64,000 nucleotides of DNA, taken from the NCBI GenBank assembly GCA_023231475.1, contig JALJEE010003011.1:1-64000 (forward strand), given 5' to 3'. The notes under the pieces are model-generated. The model saw nothing but the letters and a program-made list of their open reading frames with translations. It searched no databases and was not told where the DNA came from. Both the position numbers and the translations under genes were made by a program. The DNA comes from Seison nebaliae (taxonomy: Eukaryota; Rotifera; Pararotatoria; Seisonacea; Seisonidae). Shown in pieces: positions 48,001 through 59,451 of this stretch (its first letter is position 1; every line of letters starts with the position of its first letter).

Positions 48001-50073
48001 CATCGAATCTTCTTTTTCTTCTTTTTCTTCTTCTTCTTCTTCCGATTCCCCATTACAAATCAAAAGAGATGATGATGAATTAATTTCTTTTTGCCATTTC
48101 GAATTATCGACAATATCCGAATCCAAATCACGTCCAGAAAACATGAGAGAATTACGAGAATTTGAATTGGAGCGAATAGTCGCCTGATTCTGCTCCACAT
48201 ATTTCAAATGTTCATGGAAATTTATATGGAAACGATCACTCGTCAAATGATGTGTGGAATGGTGAGAAGTATTGGAATCTCTCGAATTAGAAATTTGACG
48301 ACTACCTAATCGTTCGTTAGCCAGACGACATTTAATTTCGACGTAATCTCTCACAGAATTATCATCAAATTCGAAATCGTTCTCATTTTTCGATTTATTC
48401 ATTTGACGATGTGAAGAGAATTGTCGTGAACTGGATCGAGTGATTTGTGAGATGAGTTGAACGAATTCTTGAGAGAAATAAAGAAAAATAAGAAATTTTA
48501 ATGTCAATTCATTCAATGACTCTTTCATCTCATTCACATGATTAAGCCATTCTAAAAGGAAAATAATTTCGCTACAAGACAATTTTGAATTGAAATGGAA
48601 TTTGTTGAACATGAGTAAACGAAGACGATAAATCAATTCCATCGAATCATATTTCTGAAATAACATCACATTATTTTTCTTCTTCATAAGATTATTTGTC
48701 TCATAATCTTTTCTTTTAATATCATCCAAAAAGAATAATTGATTCCTCAAATTCTTCTGGAATTCTTCTTCCATTTGTAATTCCATCTTTTTAACATTAT
48801 GACGATCATTCTGAATTGAAGAGATTGTTGGCAATTTGAAGAGATTATGGAATTGTTCAAATAAATTTTTCGGTTGATGAGATTCTACTCGTCTCACCAG
48901 AATTATCAATCGATCGATCGTTTGTTTTGCATTGAGCAAATGAAGATTCTGAGTTTTCTCGTGATAAATGATGGCCATCTCTTGAAGAAACCGCCACAAT
49001 TCTGTATTGAGATTGAGGAGATACATTGTGAGAATGTCGTCGATATGACAAAGAGTAGAATCGAACAAATTCGATTTGAATAAAATGAGAATGAGGAAAT
49101 TTAATGACTTCATTTTCTCGTCTATGTGATGGTGGTGAATGAAGAGAAAATGGAGAAAGTTGAGAGCGAGGAAGAATTTTGAATATCGATTCTTCTCACA
49201 TCTAATATCGATATGACAATTCCTCAATGTTTCAGTCAATGTCCAATTATTCCGTTTGATCAATTGGTCGATGGAAAATTGAATTTCTTGAAAGATTCTA
49301 AAAATCTCCTGCAAACTGATCTTCTTATTGAAACGATTAAAAATGAATTTGGTTTGGATGGAATATGAAGTATCGATGGAATTAATTCGAATAAATTTAA
49401 ATTCATTTTCTTTCAATTCATCACATCTGTGACGTTTGGAATATAAAGAGAAATGACACAACTTCTCCAAATAGGAAGCGCCGAAATGTTCACCGTTAGA
49501 TAAATGAGAATTCTTTGTGAAAGTTTCATTCTCTTCTGGTGTGACATCGACGGGAAACTCTCGGATAACGACTGACGGAGCATAAATTATGGAAATTGGA
49601 AGACGAATGAAATCGAAAGTCATTTGAATGAAATTCTTATTTGAACTATCAAATGATTTACCATCAAAACGGAAACGTTGTCTATTTGTCGTATGTCGTT
49701 TATCATTCATCGATTTATTATTCGTTCCATTTGACGACGATGTTGTGGTTGTTGTTGTTGTTGTTGTTGTAGAAATTATTGTTGTTCGAATGTTGGAACT
49801 AGTCGAAGTTGTCGTCGTATTAGTCGTTGAAATGTAATGAGAGAATTGAGAATGTGGTTTGTCCATAAATCGATTAATATATCGTCGATTTTCATTGATA
49901 TGGTCTGATTGAGACGTTTGATGCAAATGATGATTATTCGAATTCTGGTTCTTATTCGACGGATGATTTGTAGAAACGAAATTTAATTTATCATTATACT
50001 TCAGACTATCATCCTCTTCATCTTCATCGTCGTCGTTCTCTTCGAACTTCCTTTTCCGCACTTTCATCAACAT
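40096..50073 (-). CDS. VIRMA: Giant Virilizer/VIRMA-like protein
   Basis: One frame of 3,325 codons (9,978 bp) runs without an obvious intron. After a Thr/Ser/Asn-rich leader, residues about 132-260 follow the Virilizer N-terminal domain in order. FRFDGKSFDSSNK parallels 'FFDTF.H', and FDFIRLPISIIYAPSVVIRE parallels 'DVVRFP..V.I..VRVIP'. HFGASYLEKLCHFSLY parallels 'LGAT.P..F.LEFF'. IQTKFIFNRFNKKISLQ parallels 'VTDGLVLRGWY..ITL'. VIRMA is the scaffold of the m6A writer complex. The rest is helical HEAT-like sequence broken by acidic blocks (about 1955-2120), a CAA poly-Q/His/Met block (about residue 2690) and a folded C-terminus. It is nearly twice the length of known Virilizer proteins (about 1,800), and the later parts could not be matched. 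The gene is near certain; the family is moderately supported. Small in-frame introns cannot be excluded. Confidence 0.65.
41945..42043 (-). repeat. CAA/CAG coding repeat (poly-Q/Met/His) in the giant gene
   Basis: Read on the minus strand, CAA triplets alternate with ATG and CAT, giving long Gln runs with Met and His. The complementary plus frame (poly-Val) is an artefact. Confidence 0.9.
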
Positions 50074-50396
50074 AACTATCAGAAATCTATGAGAGAACTT
50101 TCCATCGAAAATAATAAAGTAAATTGATTAAAGATAATATAGAGCTTAAATTTGAATTATTTTAAATCGATCGAATCGATTGCTTAGGAAGAATTGAATT
50201 GAACTTCAATGCTCTCGAAATCCCAGTTCAATCTGGTTCAAACAATTTGTCAAATTCTTTCAATTCCAATCAAATCCTCATCAATTCACAATATAACAAA
50301 AGAACAACAATAGTTTAGAGTAAAGTTCGATGAAGAACTCACGAAAAAGAAAAAAAAGATTGAAAATTATGGGAAATAGAAATGTTTTTAATACTA

Positions 50397-50435
<39 letters not shown>

Positions 50436-51640
50436 GACACATCTCATATATATATACACAAACACGCACAGAAACACATATACACACGCAATTAAGTAAG
50501 CAGACATGTATGTACACAAGCGTATAGCTCTCCCCCATCGACATATTGAAGAATGTGCGTATGTCACGTACATACATACATTCAAATACCTCGCTTACAC
50601 ACGTACATATGACAATCGAACAATTCATTTCTTAGCGTCTGTATGTGTTATGTGTATAATTCTCTTTCTGCTAATTGACCTCCCCTTACTCCTCTTGGGA
50701 CGTCTATTCATTTTCCGTTACATTTCATTTCTCCTCTCTTATCTTTACTCATTATCTCATTTATTTATACATCTCCACATCACCATTAGTCCGTTTAATA
50801 ATTTAATGTAGTTCTACATTCACTTTTCCATCCACATACACGCATGAACATACGTGTCTTTTCGCTCACGTATAACTTTACGTCAATGAACGAGTGAACG
50901 ATCCTCATTCTCCCCTCGTCCCACATCACATTTGTCATGTTCTTCACCTCTCACGTCCATTGCCCCTAATGAATAAAGAGATGGAAAAAATAACTTTTGT
51001 ATAATCTCTGTGCAACTATTTCGAGCGATACACCAATGATTTTAAGTAAAAAATTCTAATGAAGTTAATATAAAAAAATAAAAGAATTCCTCCAATAAAT
51101 TTTGATTGCTTCCCTTATAATCATTCTCGTCCGTGTGTATGGAAGACGAGTATTCAGAATGTCAATTGAGGATGATAATTCTGATCGGCTAAATGAAAGA
51201 TTCACAAATAAGTAAGCAAAATTATAAGTGGAACTGATTAGTTGACTAAATATATTTAATCTCAATTCTATCCTACCCTCAATCGTCAACTCTTCAAAAT
51301 GTACAAATAATTTTTCCTCTCAATCCTCCACACCAATTTGAAAAGTTGAGCATAATTGAAAAAAATTAAATTAAACAAAAATAAATTTCTCATTTTTCTT
51401 TTCATTCAATTGCTCAACAATTCCTTTTCAAAATTATTCCATTAATTAATGACTCAAATGAAAGTTGGATATATAAAGAATAAAATAAAATGTAAAATGT
51501 AATTAAATGTGGAAATGTTTTAAAATATTTTAAATTTGACGAATTTAAATGTTGGCGGGAATTTGAAAATTGGACTTCATTTCTAATTATTAATTAACGA
51601 CAATTACATTCATTCATCCCTCAATACGTCGAGGAAGACG
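50074..51640. promoter_or_regulatory. Divergent intergenic region between the giant gene and POLQ
   Basis: The two genes diverge from this 1.6-kb stretch, so it should hold both promoters. It includes a CA microsatellite at 50400-50431 and a more GC-rich segment with many CpG and ACGT-type words around 50480-50960. Frames here are repeat artefacts. Confidence 0.5.
50400..50431. repeat. (CA)n microsatellite
   Basis: This is an uninterrupted CA run of about 16 units followed by degenerate CA-rich sequence to about 50,490. Confidence 0.95.
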
Positions 51641-54600
51641 ATGGGAAAGCGAAAGAGGAAACGTAAAAACTTCTTCAACTTACAACAACGTCTCGATGTA
51701 AGTGAGGCACAAGTGAAATTGGATGTAGATCGTGGTTTCCGGACTATAATATATCCATCGGAAGACGATTATAGTCTCTCATTGAGTGATTGGCATTTGC
51801 CGTCGAAACTTTTGTTAACGTATAAGAATGAGAAGATAACACAATTGTTGAGTTGGCAGAGAGAATGTTTATTATATGGGAAGGATGAGAAAGAGAATGT
51901 GTTGAATGGGAAATATAATCTCATCTTCTCCGCACCCACCAGTGCTGGAAAGACTTTAGTAGCTGAATTATTAATAATAAAAAGATTATTTGAAAATCAT
52001 TTGAATTTGAAGAAGAAAAAGAAAAAGAAAAAGAAAGTTCTCTTCATTCTACCTTATGTAGCTGTGGCAATTGAGAAGACAGAATATTTCCGACGATTAT
52101 TGAAACATTTTCAATCGATAAATGTTGTTGGATTAATTGGAAATTATGAGAATAATGATTCGGCGAATGAATGGGATTTGGCCATCGCTACTATTGAGAA
52201 AGCGAATAGTATGATCAATCGATATTTGAAAAAAGAAGAATATGATTCAGTTCACGATATCTTCACAGCCATTTGTGTCGATGAATTCCATATGATTGAG
52301 ATGTCGGATCGTGGAGAATTGATCGATTTAATTTTGACGAAATTTAATTATCATCAAAATTACGATATTGATGATCGTTGTCAAATAATTTGTATGTCGG
52401 CGACCATGTCCAACATCGAACAATATTCGTTGTGGATCGACAATTGTTTATCATTCCAAAGTAATTATCGTTCGCTGGAAATTGAAGAGTATTTGATGGT
52501 AGAGAATCGTTTGATTGATATCCATCAGAAGAAAACGAATCATTTATTAATAAATATTAAAGATTATCTCCAATATCTGTTTTCGGTGATGGGAGAAACG
52601 AGAAAACTACCTCGATTCAATGATAATGGAAATATTTCCAGTTTATTATTGAAAGTGTTTCTTGATGTGACACGTCAACTTTTTGAATGTTTAGAAGAAG
52701 AATTCAAATTAGGAAATGGAGAACGAACAATTGATGATATTCTTAAAAAGAAAATTAAGGAAGGTGCTGCTGGTGGAATTCTTCTATTTGTCAATTCAAG
52801 AAAACGAGCTGAAGTTTTAGCTAAATCGATTAATGATGATATTTTCAATTGTTTAATTTCACTTTCACAATTCTCTCGATTTGTTTATGAGAAATTTGGA
52901 GAAATTAAAAATAAAAGTATCGAACAATTCTTCGAAATGATTGAGAATGTGAAGAAATCATTTGTTGATAATCGGAAATTGATCGAAATTCAATTAATAT
53001 TTCTTCTCCTTCTTTATGTGTTCGACAAGGAAAAATGTGATGATTTATGCCAATTATATCAGGAAACCGTTCCAGATACTGGAGAATCATCGAGGAAATT
53101 ACTGAAATTAATATCATTCGGAATCGCATATCATCACGCTGATTTGACATCGGAACAACGTAATCTTGTCGAATATGGATTCCGTTCACAAGCCATCAAA
53201 GTCATCGTTGCTACTACTACGTTGAGTGCTGGAATTAATTTACCGTCATCTCATGTTATTATTAGGAATTTCCAAGTGATTCGTTCATTTCAATCGAATC
53301 GAATTGATCATATTCTTTATGAGCAGATGATCGGTCGTGTTGGACGAATGGGATATGCAAATAAATTAGCCACATCTATTCTCATATGTGAGAAAGAGAT
53401 GGAATATGAAAATATGATAAAAGAACGGAATGAAATCATCACAAAGAGGATTGAAGGAGGAAAGGAAAAATCGATAACGACATTAACTCCACAAATGGAA
53501 AGATTGTTAATAAGACGGAAAGATATATCAATCGATCGAAAGAATGGAATGAGATTGAATGAATCATCAATTGCAATAACGAATGATGATAAGGAGAAAT
53601 TGATGGAAAAATTTGTGATGGATAATCGATTTATTTGTAAATCAATTAATCGAACAATATTGATAGATTTGAATGAGAAGATAGTGAAACAATTGTCGAG
53701 ATATTTCATCGAATTAATCATTCAAAATAAAAAGAAATTATCGATCGATAATTTATGGAAATCGATCGATCGGACATATCGATTACGATTATTGTTCAAT
53801 TCTCATGGAATTGATGAGAATGATAGATTCGTTTTTCGAATTTTATCCATTTCATTGACATTAAATTATTTGTATAAGAATGATCTCATCATTATTGAGA
53901 ATGAGATGGAATGTGCACAATTAATCGATTATCGATTATGGACGAATGATGGAATTGAAATTTCATTTAAATTTAAAAATTTATTTGAATTAATTATTAA
54001 TTATCATTCGTCAATCTTTTGTCGTTCAACACGATTCGCTTCAGCAGTTCATTATTCAGCATTAAGCACATTCCAAGCACAATTGATTATGAAAGATTTG
54101 AGTAAAGCAAGAGAGAGTGTCGTTTTGGATACAGATCTTCATCTTCTTTATTTGATCACACCTATTGATTTGGGTCGATCAATACTTGATGATTGGAATA
54201 ATTATTTAAAGATCTTCCAATCACTTCCATCAGCTGAGAAACGTGTTGCTCAACGTATCGGAATTAAAGAACGATTGATGGTGGAGATGTCATTGTCGAA
54301 TGTGAATCGATCTGATAATAGTCTCCATAATTATGAGAGATTCTTTTGTTCTCTAATCTTGTTCGATTTGATCAATGAGAAATCATATCAATTAATTTCA
54401 GAAAAATTCGAAAAAAGTTGTGCTTTCATTCAATCGATTCAAAACCGTTCAGCCAGTTACGCTTCCATTGTTTATCGATTTACTGGTGCTCTCGGATGGA
54501 ATTATTTGGAGACGATTCTTAAACAATTAATTCCTAGATTAGAATTTGGAATTCATACTGATCTCATCGATCTGATGTCACTTGATCTTTTTATTAATCG

Positions 54601-57600
54601 AACTATCGCAAGAATTCTTTTTGATGAAGGATTGGAATCTGTCGAATGTTTACGTGATCTGATCGAAGAGGATGTGGAGGAGAGTAGAGAGAAATTAACG
54701 AGAATTATTCTCAATAATTATAAATTCAATTTAAACAATAAGAACAATAACAAACATTTATTGAATATGCTCTCCATCTTCATTCCGACGACATCGTCTT
54801 TGATTTCGGTGGAGGAATGTGTCGATCGAATCATTCAACACTTCCATATGTTTGATGATGGGAAAATGGAAGAGGATGAAATAGAAGAAATGAAAATTGG
54901 AAATGATATTGAGAAAAATCGTTCTCTGATTAATGTGGAGAAGGATGATGATTGTGAGAATGGAGTATCACCAATGAAGAGGAAAGTGACGGAGAATCAG
55001 ACAATTGGAAACCAAACGAATCAAATGTCGACAATTCATCAAATGATGAAAGAAGACAACTCCATTCTACTTCTATCAGATAACGATGATAACAATGATA
55101 ACAATAATAATGAATCATCATTAATTATCGATGACTTCCATCCTAAATTATCACTTGTACATTCCAGTACATTTTGTGAAGAGAAAATTCATTCAACTAA
55201 TCATAAAAACTCTCAATTTCTTACTAACATTCTCAACAACAACAATAACAGTAACAACAACAACGATAATGGGAAGGAAACGAATAATTTATTATTTCTA
55301 ACAAATGATTTGAGTGTCATTGAAGATTCAGAATTAATAATTGATGAATCAAAAAATGAAATTGTGAAAAAAGAAATAATTTTAACTAATCATAACGATA
55401 ATAAAAATAATGATATAATTAATAATGATATAATTAATAATGATGGTATAATCGATGATAATGATTTGAGTGTCGTTGAAGATTCCGAATTAATAATTGA
55501 CGAATCAAGAAATGAAATTGTGAAAAAGGAAAACATTATTTCCAGTAATCATAACGATAATAAATTTGATGATAATATTGATAGTATAATTGATGATGAT
55601 AATGATGATGAAAAAAAATATGATAAGAACTATTATAAAAATGATGATGATGATGATGAAGTGATAGAGGATAGTATAATTGGAAGAAAGGAAATCTTAT
55701 TCGAATTAAAACTGAACGACGTGAAAACGTGGAAATTTATAGAATTAACTGAAAATAATTTAGAAGAGACAAAGAAATTTATCCAACATTTTACCACATC
55801 GAAAAAGTATCCAATGATCATTGAAATTGATGAGAAGGAGTTGCATTTTTCTCTCATTCCGTTCAAACAAATTTGGTATATATCTCTTCGATCGTTGAAG
55901 ATGTTGAAGACATTTGATAAGATGAGACATTTCCTTCACTATTTCTTTTTCCATAAATTTCCAGTTTATCGAATAGTTCACAATTATCGACGTTATTTTC
56001 ATTCGTTATTGAAATGGTGGTCTGATTTTTTAGTTGACGACATGAAATTGATCGATCTCATTCATCGAGACAAGAATGAATATGTCGATATATATTTTCT
56101 TCTTTGGCTACTTAAGAAGAGTGAAGAGATCCACGAAACAGATTCCAGCGACTCTCAATTATCAGTTGAAATTGAATTATTTAATTATCTTCAACAACAA
56201 TATGGACCAGTAAAAAATTGTGAAGATGTGGACGAAAAGAGAAAAAAGAAATTTATGTTCATTCTCCAAATTCATGAAACGTTTCATTTCTTACTTCATC
56301 GTATCGATGAATCGAATCTTCGATATCTTTTTTTTATAATCGAAATGAAATGTCAAAAATATATTTTGTTAATGGAATTGGTTGGACTTTATATGAATGG
56401 GAAGAAATTATTGGAATTCTCCAATAACTTCAATGACGAACAAACGGAATTGATTAAACGATTTCGTTTACAATTATCTTTAACTGAAGATGACATTGAT
56501 GTTAATTTAGAATCGAATAGTTCAATTTATACGATGATCAGAAATTGGGAATGTCAAACGATCCGTCGCCAAAAGAAACGGCGAATTGTCAGACGACAAA
56601 TGATGAAAGATCTTTCTCTACTTTATCCCGAATTGTTTGAAATTATTCGAAATTATCGAAAGAATCTTTTCCTTTTTCATCAACTTATCCAACCAGTATT
56701 CAATCAAATCCGTTTTATGGAAACGAATGATAATAACGATTTCCTATTTCTCCATTATCGATACAACACATATAATGTGACAGGAAGAATAAACGCCGTT
56801 TATCCTTCTATTCAAATGATGACGACGAATGACCATCGATTTCCAATGAGACAATTATTTTCTTCGAATAAATCTCTTTTGGATGACGAGTCATTAGAAG
56901 AATTATTAAAAAAAATAAATATATCTCCAACGAAACGAATAAAAGAAAATCATTTTTTAAATGAATTAAATGAAAATCGATTATTGATCTCATTCGATTA
57001 CTCATCAATTGAATTGAGAGTTGTCGCCTTTTTCTCTCAAGATTTAGTTCTCATTAATTTGTTGAATGAGGAAAAGATCGACATCTTCCAATTTGTCAGT
57101 GATGAAATGGAACGATTATCCGATATAAAATTGACTCGAAATTCCGTTAAAATTTTCATTTATTCTTATATTTATGGAGCATCTGTCATCACAATTCAGA
57201 GTAATCTGTCGAAGAAGAATAATAAGAATTTTTCAATCGATTTCATCAAACGACTAATCAGTTTATTCCAATCAATGTTCCCGCAATTTAATTCATTCCA
57301 AAATCATCTGATGGAATTTATCGAATCATCACATTCCATTAGGACGTTGGGTGGTCGAAGCAGAATCTTCTCCCAATCGGCATCAGCTGGAAGTATTTTG
57401 AATACAATCATTCAAGGATCGGTGTCTGATATCATCAAATATTCGATGGGAAAAATAATGGAAGAATTGGAAGGAAACCATCTTCATTCCATCTTTCCAA
57501 TTATTCAAATTCATGATGAACTTCTATTTAATATTCGTGAGGATAAATTGAATGAATTCATTCCGATTATTCGAGATATTTTGAGTGAAAGTCCAAAAGA

Positions 57601-57739
57601 AATTTTCGCTCATACCAAACATTTGACAGATTTACAATCATTATTTCATGACGTATTTCCTTCAGAATTCAATGTTCGTTTATTCGTAAAAACGAAATGC
57701 GGAAAGAACTGGGGCCAACTCTCTCATCTTTCCATCTAA
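51641..57739 (+). CDS. POLQ: DNA polymerase theta (helicase-polymerase fusion)
   Basis: One 2,032-codon frame has both halves of POLQ. The N-terminal superfamily-2 helicase carries Walker A SAPTSAGKT (97-105), motif II DEFH (about 213) and MSATMSN. It also has IAYHHADLTSEQR, TTLSAGINLPS and motif VI QMIGRVGRMG (about 561). A disordered Asn/Asp-rich linker (about 1080-1360) follows. The C-terminal family-A polymerase has TGRINAVYPSIQMM, motif A SFDYSSIELR (about 1785) and an O-helix RNSVKIFIYSYIYGA with the Arg, Lys and Tyr in register. Motif C is IQIHDELLF (about 1957). Both catalytic Asp residues are present, so activity is expected. It performs microhomology-mediated end joining. It is shorter than human POLQ (about 2,590), mainly in the linker. 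A poly-Lys run sits just after Walker A. The ATG follows a short leader. Confidence 0.95.
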   Translation: MGKRKRKRKNFFNLQQRLDVSEAQVKLDVDRGFRTIIYPSEDDYSLSLSDWHLPSKLLLTYKNEKITQLLSWQRECLLYGKDEKENVLNGKYNLIFSAPTSAGKTLVAELLIIKRLFENHLNLKKKKKKKKKVLFILPYVAVAIEKTEYFRRLLKHFQSINVVGLIGNYENNDSANEWDLAIATIEKANSMINRYLKKEEYDSVHDIFTAICVDEFHMIEMSDRGELIDLILTKFNYHQNYDIDDRCQIICMSATMSNIEQYSLWIDNCLSFQSNYRSLEIEEYLMVENRLIDIHQKKTNHLLINIKDYLQYLFSVMGETRKLPRFNDNGNISSLLLKVFLDVTRQLFECLEEEFKLGNGERTIDDILKKKIKEGAAGGILLFVNSRKRAEVLAKSINDDIFNCLISLSQFSRFVYEKFGEIKNKSIEQFFEMIENVKKSFVDNRKLIEIQLIFLLLLYVFDKEKCDDLCQLYQETVPDTGESSRKLLKLISFGIAYHHADLTSEQRNLVEYGFRSQAIKVIVATTTLSAGINLPSSHVIIRNFQVIRSFQSNRIDHILYEQMIGRVGRMGYANKLATSILICEKEMEYENMIKERNEIITKRIEGGKEKSITTLTPQMERLLIRRKDISIDRKNGMRLNESSIAITNDDKEKLMEKFVMDNRFICKSINRTILIDLNEKIVKQLSRYFIELIIQNKKKLSIDNLWKSIDRTYRLRLLFNSHGIDENDRFVFRILSISLTLNYLYKNDLIIIENEMECAQLIDYRLWTNDGIEISFKFKNLFELIINYHSSIFCRSTRFASAVHYSALSTFQAQLIMKDLSKARESVVLDTDLHLLYLITPIDLGRSILDDWNNYLKIFQSLPSAEKRVAQRIGIKERLMVEMSLSNVNRSDNSLHNYERFFCSLILFDLINEKSYQLISEKFEKSCAFIQSIQNRSASYASIVYRFTGALGWNYLETILKQLIPRLEFGIHTDLIDLMSLDLFINRTIARILFDEGLESVECLRDLIEEDVEESREKLTRIILNNYKFNLNNKNNNKHLLNMLSIFIPTTSSLISVEECVDRIIQHFHMFDDGKMEEDEIEEMKIGNDIEKNRSLINVEKDDDCENGVSPMKRKVTENQTIGNQTNQMSTIHQMMKEDNSILLLSDNDDNNDNNNNESSLIIDDFHPKLSLVHSSTFCEEKIHSTNHKNSQFLTNILNNNNNSNNNNDNGKETNNLLFLTNDLSVIEDSELIIDESKNEIVKKEIILTNHNDNKNNDIINNDIINNDGIIDDNDLSVVEDSELIIDESRNEIVKKENIISSNHNDNKFDDNIDSIIDDDNDDEKKYDKNYYKNDDDDDEVIEDSIIGRKEILFELKLNDVKTWKFIELTENNLEETKKFIQHFTTSKKYPMIIEIDEKELHFSLIPFKQIWYISLRSLKMLKTFDKMRHFLHYFFFHKFPVYRIVHNYRRYFHSLLKWWSDFLVDDMKLIDLIHRDKNEYVDIYFLLWLLKKSEEIHETDSSDSQLSVEIELFNYLQQQYGPVKNCEDVDEKRKKKFMFILQIHETFHFLLHRIDESNLRYLFFIIEMKCQKYILLMELVGLYMNGKKLLEFSNNFNDEQTELIKRFRLQLSLTEDDIDVNLESNSSIYTMIRNWECQTIRRQKKRRIVRRQMMKDLSLLYPELFEIIRNYRKNLFLFHQLIQPVFNQIRFMETNDNNDFLFLHYRYNTYNVTGRINAVYPSIQMMTTNDHRFPMRQLFSSNKSLLDDESLEELLKKINISPTKRIKENHFLNELNENRLLISFDYSSIELRVVAFFSQDLVLINLLNEEKIDIFQFVSDEMERLSDIKLTRNSVKIFIYSYIYGASVITIQSNLSKKNNKNFSIDFIKRLISLFQSMFPQFNSFQNHLMEFIESSHSIRTLGGRSRIFSQSASAGSILNTIIQGSVSDIIKYSMGKIMEELEGNHLHSIFPIIQIHDELLFNIREDKLNEFIPIIRDILSESPKEIFAHTKHLTDLQSLFHDVFPSEFNVRLFVKTKCGKNWGQLSHLSI
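55304..55560 (+). repeat. Internal 156-bp direct duplication in the POLQ linker
   Basis: The segment beginning AATGATTTGAGTGTC at 55304 recurs at 55460, and both copies encode NDLSV-EDSELIIDES followed by NEIVKK. The offset is 52 codons, with a few substitutions, so frame is kept. Confidence 0.85.
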
Positions 57740-58075
57740 TTCAATTTCACCACTTTCATATTTCAATTATTCCCATTTTTATATTATTTCACATTAATTC
57801 AATTATTCTCTCTCTTTTCATCATTTACAGATGATTTTCAATGAATTGATTCACTTATACATTTCTCTATTGCTTCTTAAAACTAATTAAAATGTTATCA
57901 TCATTATTTCAAGATTACGTTTTATGATTCTTCATTAAAATTCATTATTAGAAATTTAATCAAAAAGACAAATATAAGTAACAATTTTGGAAACTTATAT
58001 ATATTTTTTGTATATTTTGTTTCGCTACGCAAGCCCCAATATAACTCTATCGAGATGCATAGTACGTTATTTCCC

Positions 58076-58129
58076 AAATATATGTGGTACGTGCGTAGAC
58101 TACTGCGCTACACACGCCCTATATATTTT
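58076..58129. repeat. Imperfect hairpin (about 20-bp arms)
   Basis: AAATATATGTGG...CGTGCGTAG on the left pairs with CTACACACG...TATATATTT on the right, leaving a loop of about 9 nt. A second CTACGC word at 58025 can pair with the same left arm. Confidence 0.65.
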
Positions 58130-59430
58130 AGGTGGAAAGACTATTCTAAGATGGTTTATTTGAGGATTATTATTTGATGCGTAGAAATTGAGTGTTTCAT
58201 ATCTTTTAAAATACCTAGATAATCCGAACTAAAATTAAAAGAAAAGTTAATGATGAACAATCAATATTTGAGATTTTTCTCATTGTACAAAAACCTGAAA
58301 AAACAGTGAAAACCGGAAACTTCATATAAAACCCCTATGGTGAGTTCGTATCAAATTGCGGTTGGTGAAAAGGAAACGAAACTATAAAAACGATAACCAA
58401 TAGTAATGAATCATTCGTAGCCTGAAGAGACATATGTCATAAAATTATATTGATAAAATATAAATAGGATAAATGTCCGCAAAAGTAACATGACTTGACA
58501 GAAAAATGTTTCATAGTTTTGATCGAATAAAGAAAAAGTGCAGAATTATGATTATTATGTATGACTACGGACAGTGAATATAAAATTATGGATGGATCCT
58601 GAAAATCCAATATATATGCAAGGTATCCAATTCCCTTGAGGAATGAGTGAGGTATGAGATTTCATTACAATCATCTAATATTAAAAAAAAATTTTTTATT
58701 CTTCCTTTTTATTATGTTTTAAACTATTTGAAATTATAATATTTATAATTGAAATATAAAATTCGATCTTAAATAATCGATTAATTAACAAACTTTATTT
58801 TTCTCTATTTTTGAGATTCGAAAGTCCTATTTTAAGTGGTTAAACTTTAAGAAAATTTTGATCCAAGTAAAAAAAAAATTCGGTTTCAGCATGTAAAAAA
58901 AAACTAAAGTAATACTTTTTGTATGATGATGCTCCGTAGATTTTAGGTAACGTTGTTGATAGAATGGTCGGTGCAACTGTAGAATGTGCAACTTCCTTCC
59001 TTCCCGATCAAAGATGTTTCGTATTCAGCTGCTTATGCGTTTGATCATATTATAGCTATTACCAACAATATGAATATATTAAGACCGAACTCTCCAACAG
59101 TGATATTTCATGTAATGATTAAAAATTAAAATTTTGACTGATACGATAGCAGAATTGGAGGAAATTATCCAGATAGGGCAACTATTCAGTAGATTGTTTT
59201 CAATATTTTTTAAAAATTATGTATTTTTGATTAGAAATATTTAAACATACCAGGTTGAGTTTGATATATTTAGCAAGAGCTTGAAATGCTCTACAAAATT
59301 TTTTATTAAATCATATTCCAAAATTATATCTAAAATTTGAAGGTTTTTAGTTTTAAGAATAAAAAGAATTTTTGAACATTCTTAAATTAATAATTTTAAA
59401 TGAAATAAATAATACGTGTATATAATATAT

Positions 59431-59451
59431 ATATCTATCTATCTATCTATT
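59431..59451. repeat. (TATC)n tetranucleotide repeat
   Basis: About five ATCT units follow a TA-rich run. Confidence 0.9.

Noticed and set aside
50281-50628. A 115-codon Cys/Val-rich minus-strand frame resembling a membrane or cysteine-rich peptide
   Set aside because: It is produced by the CA/GT microsatellite and its degenerate flank.
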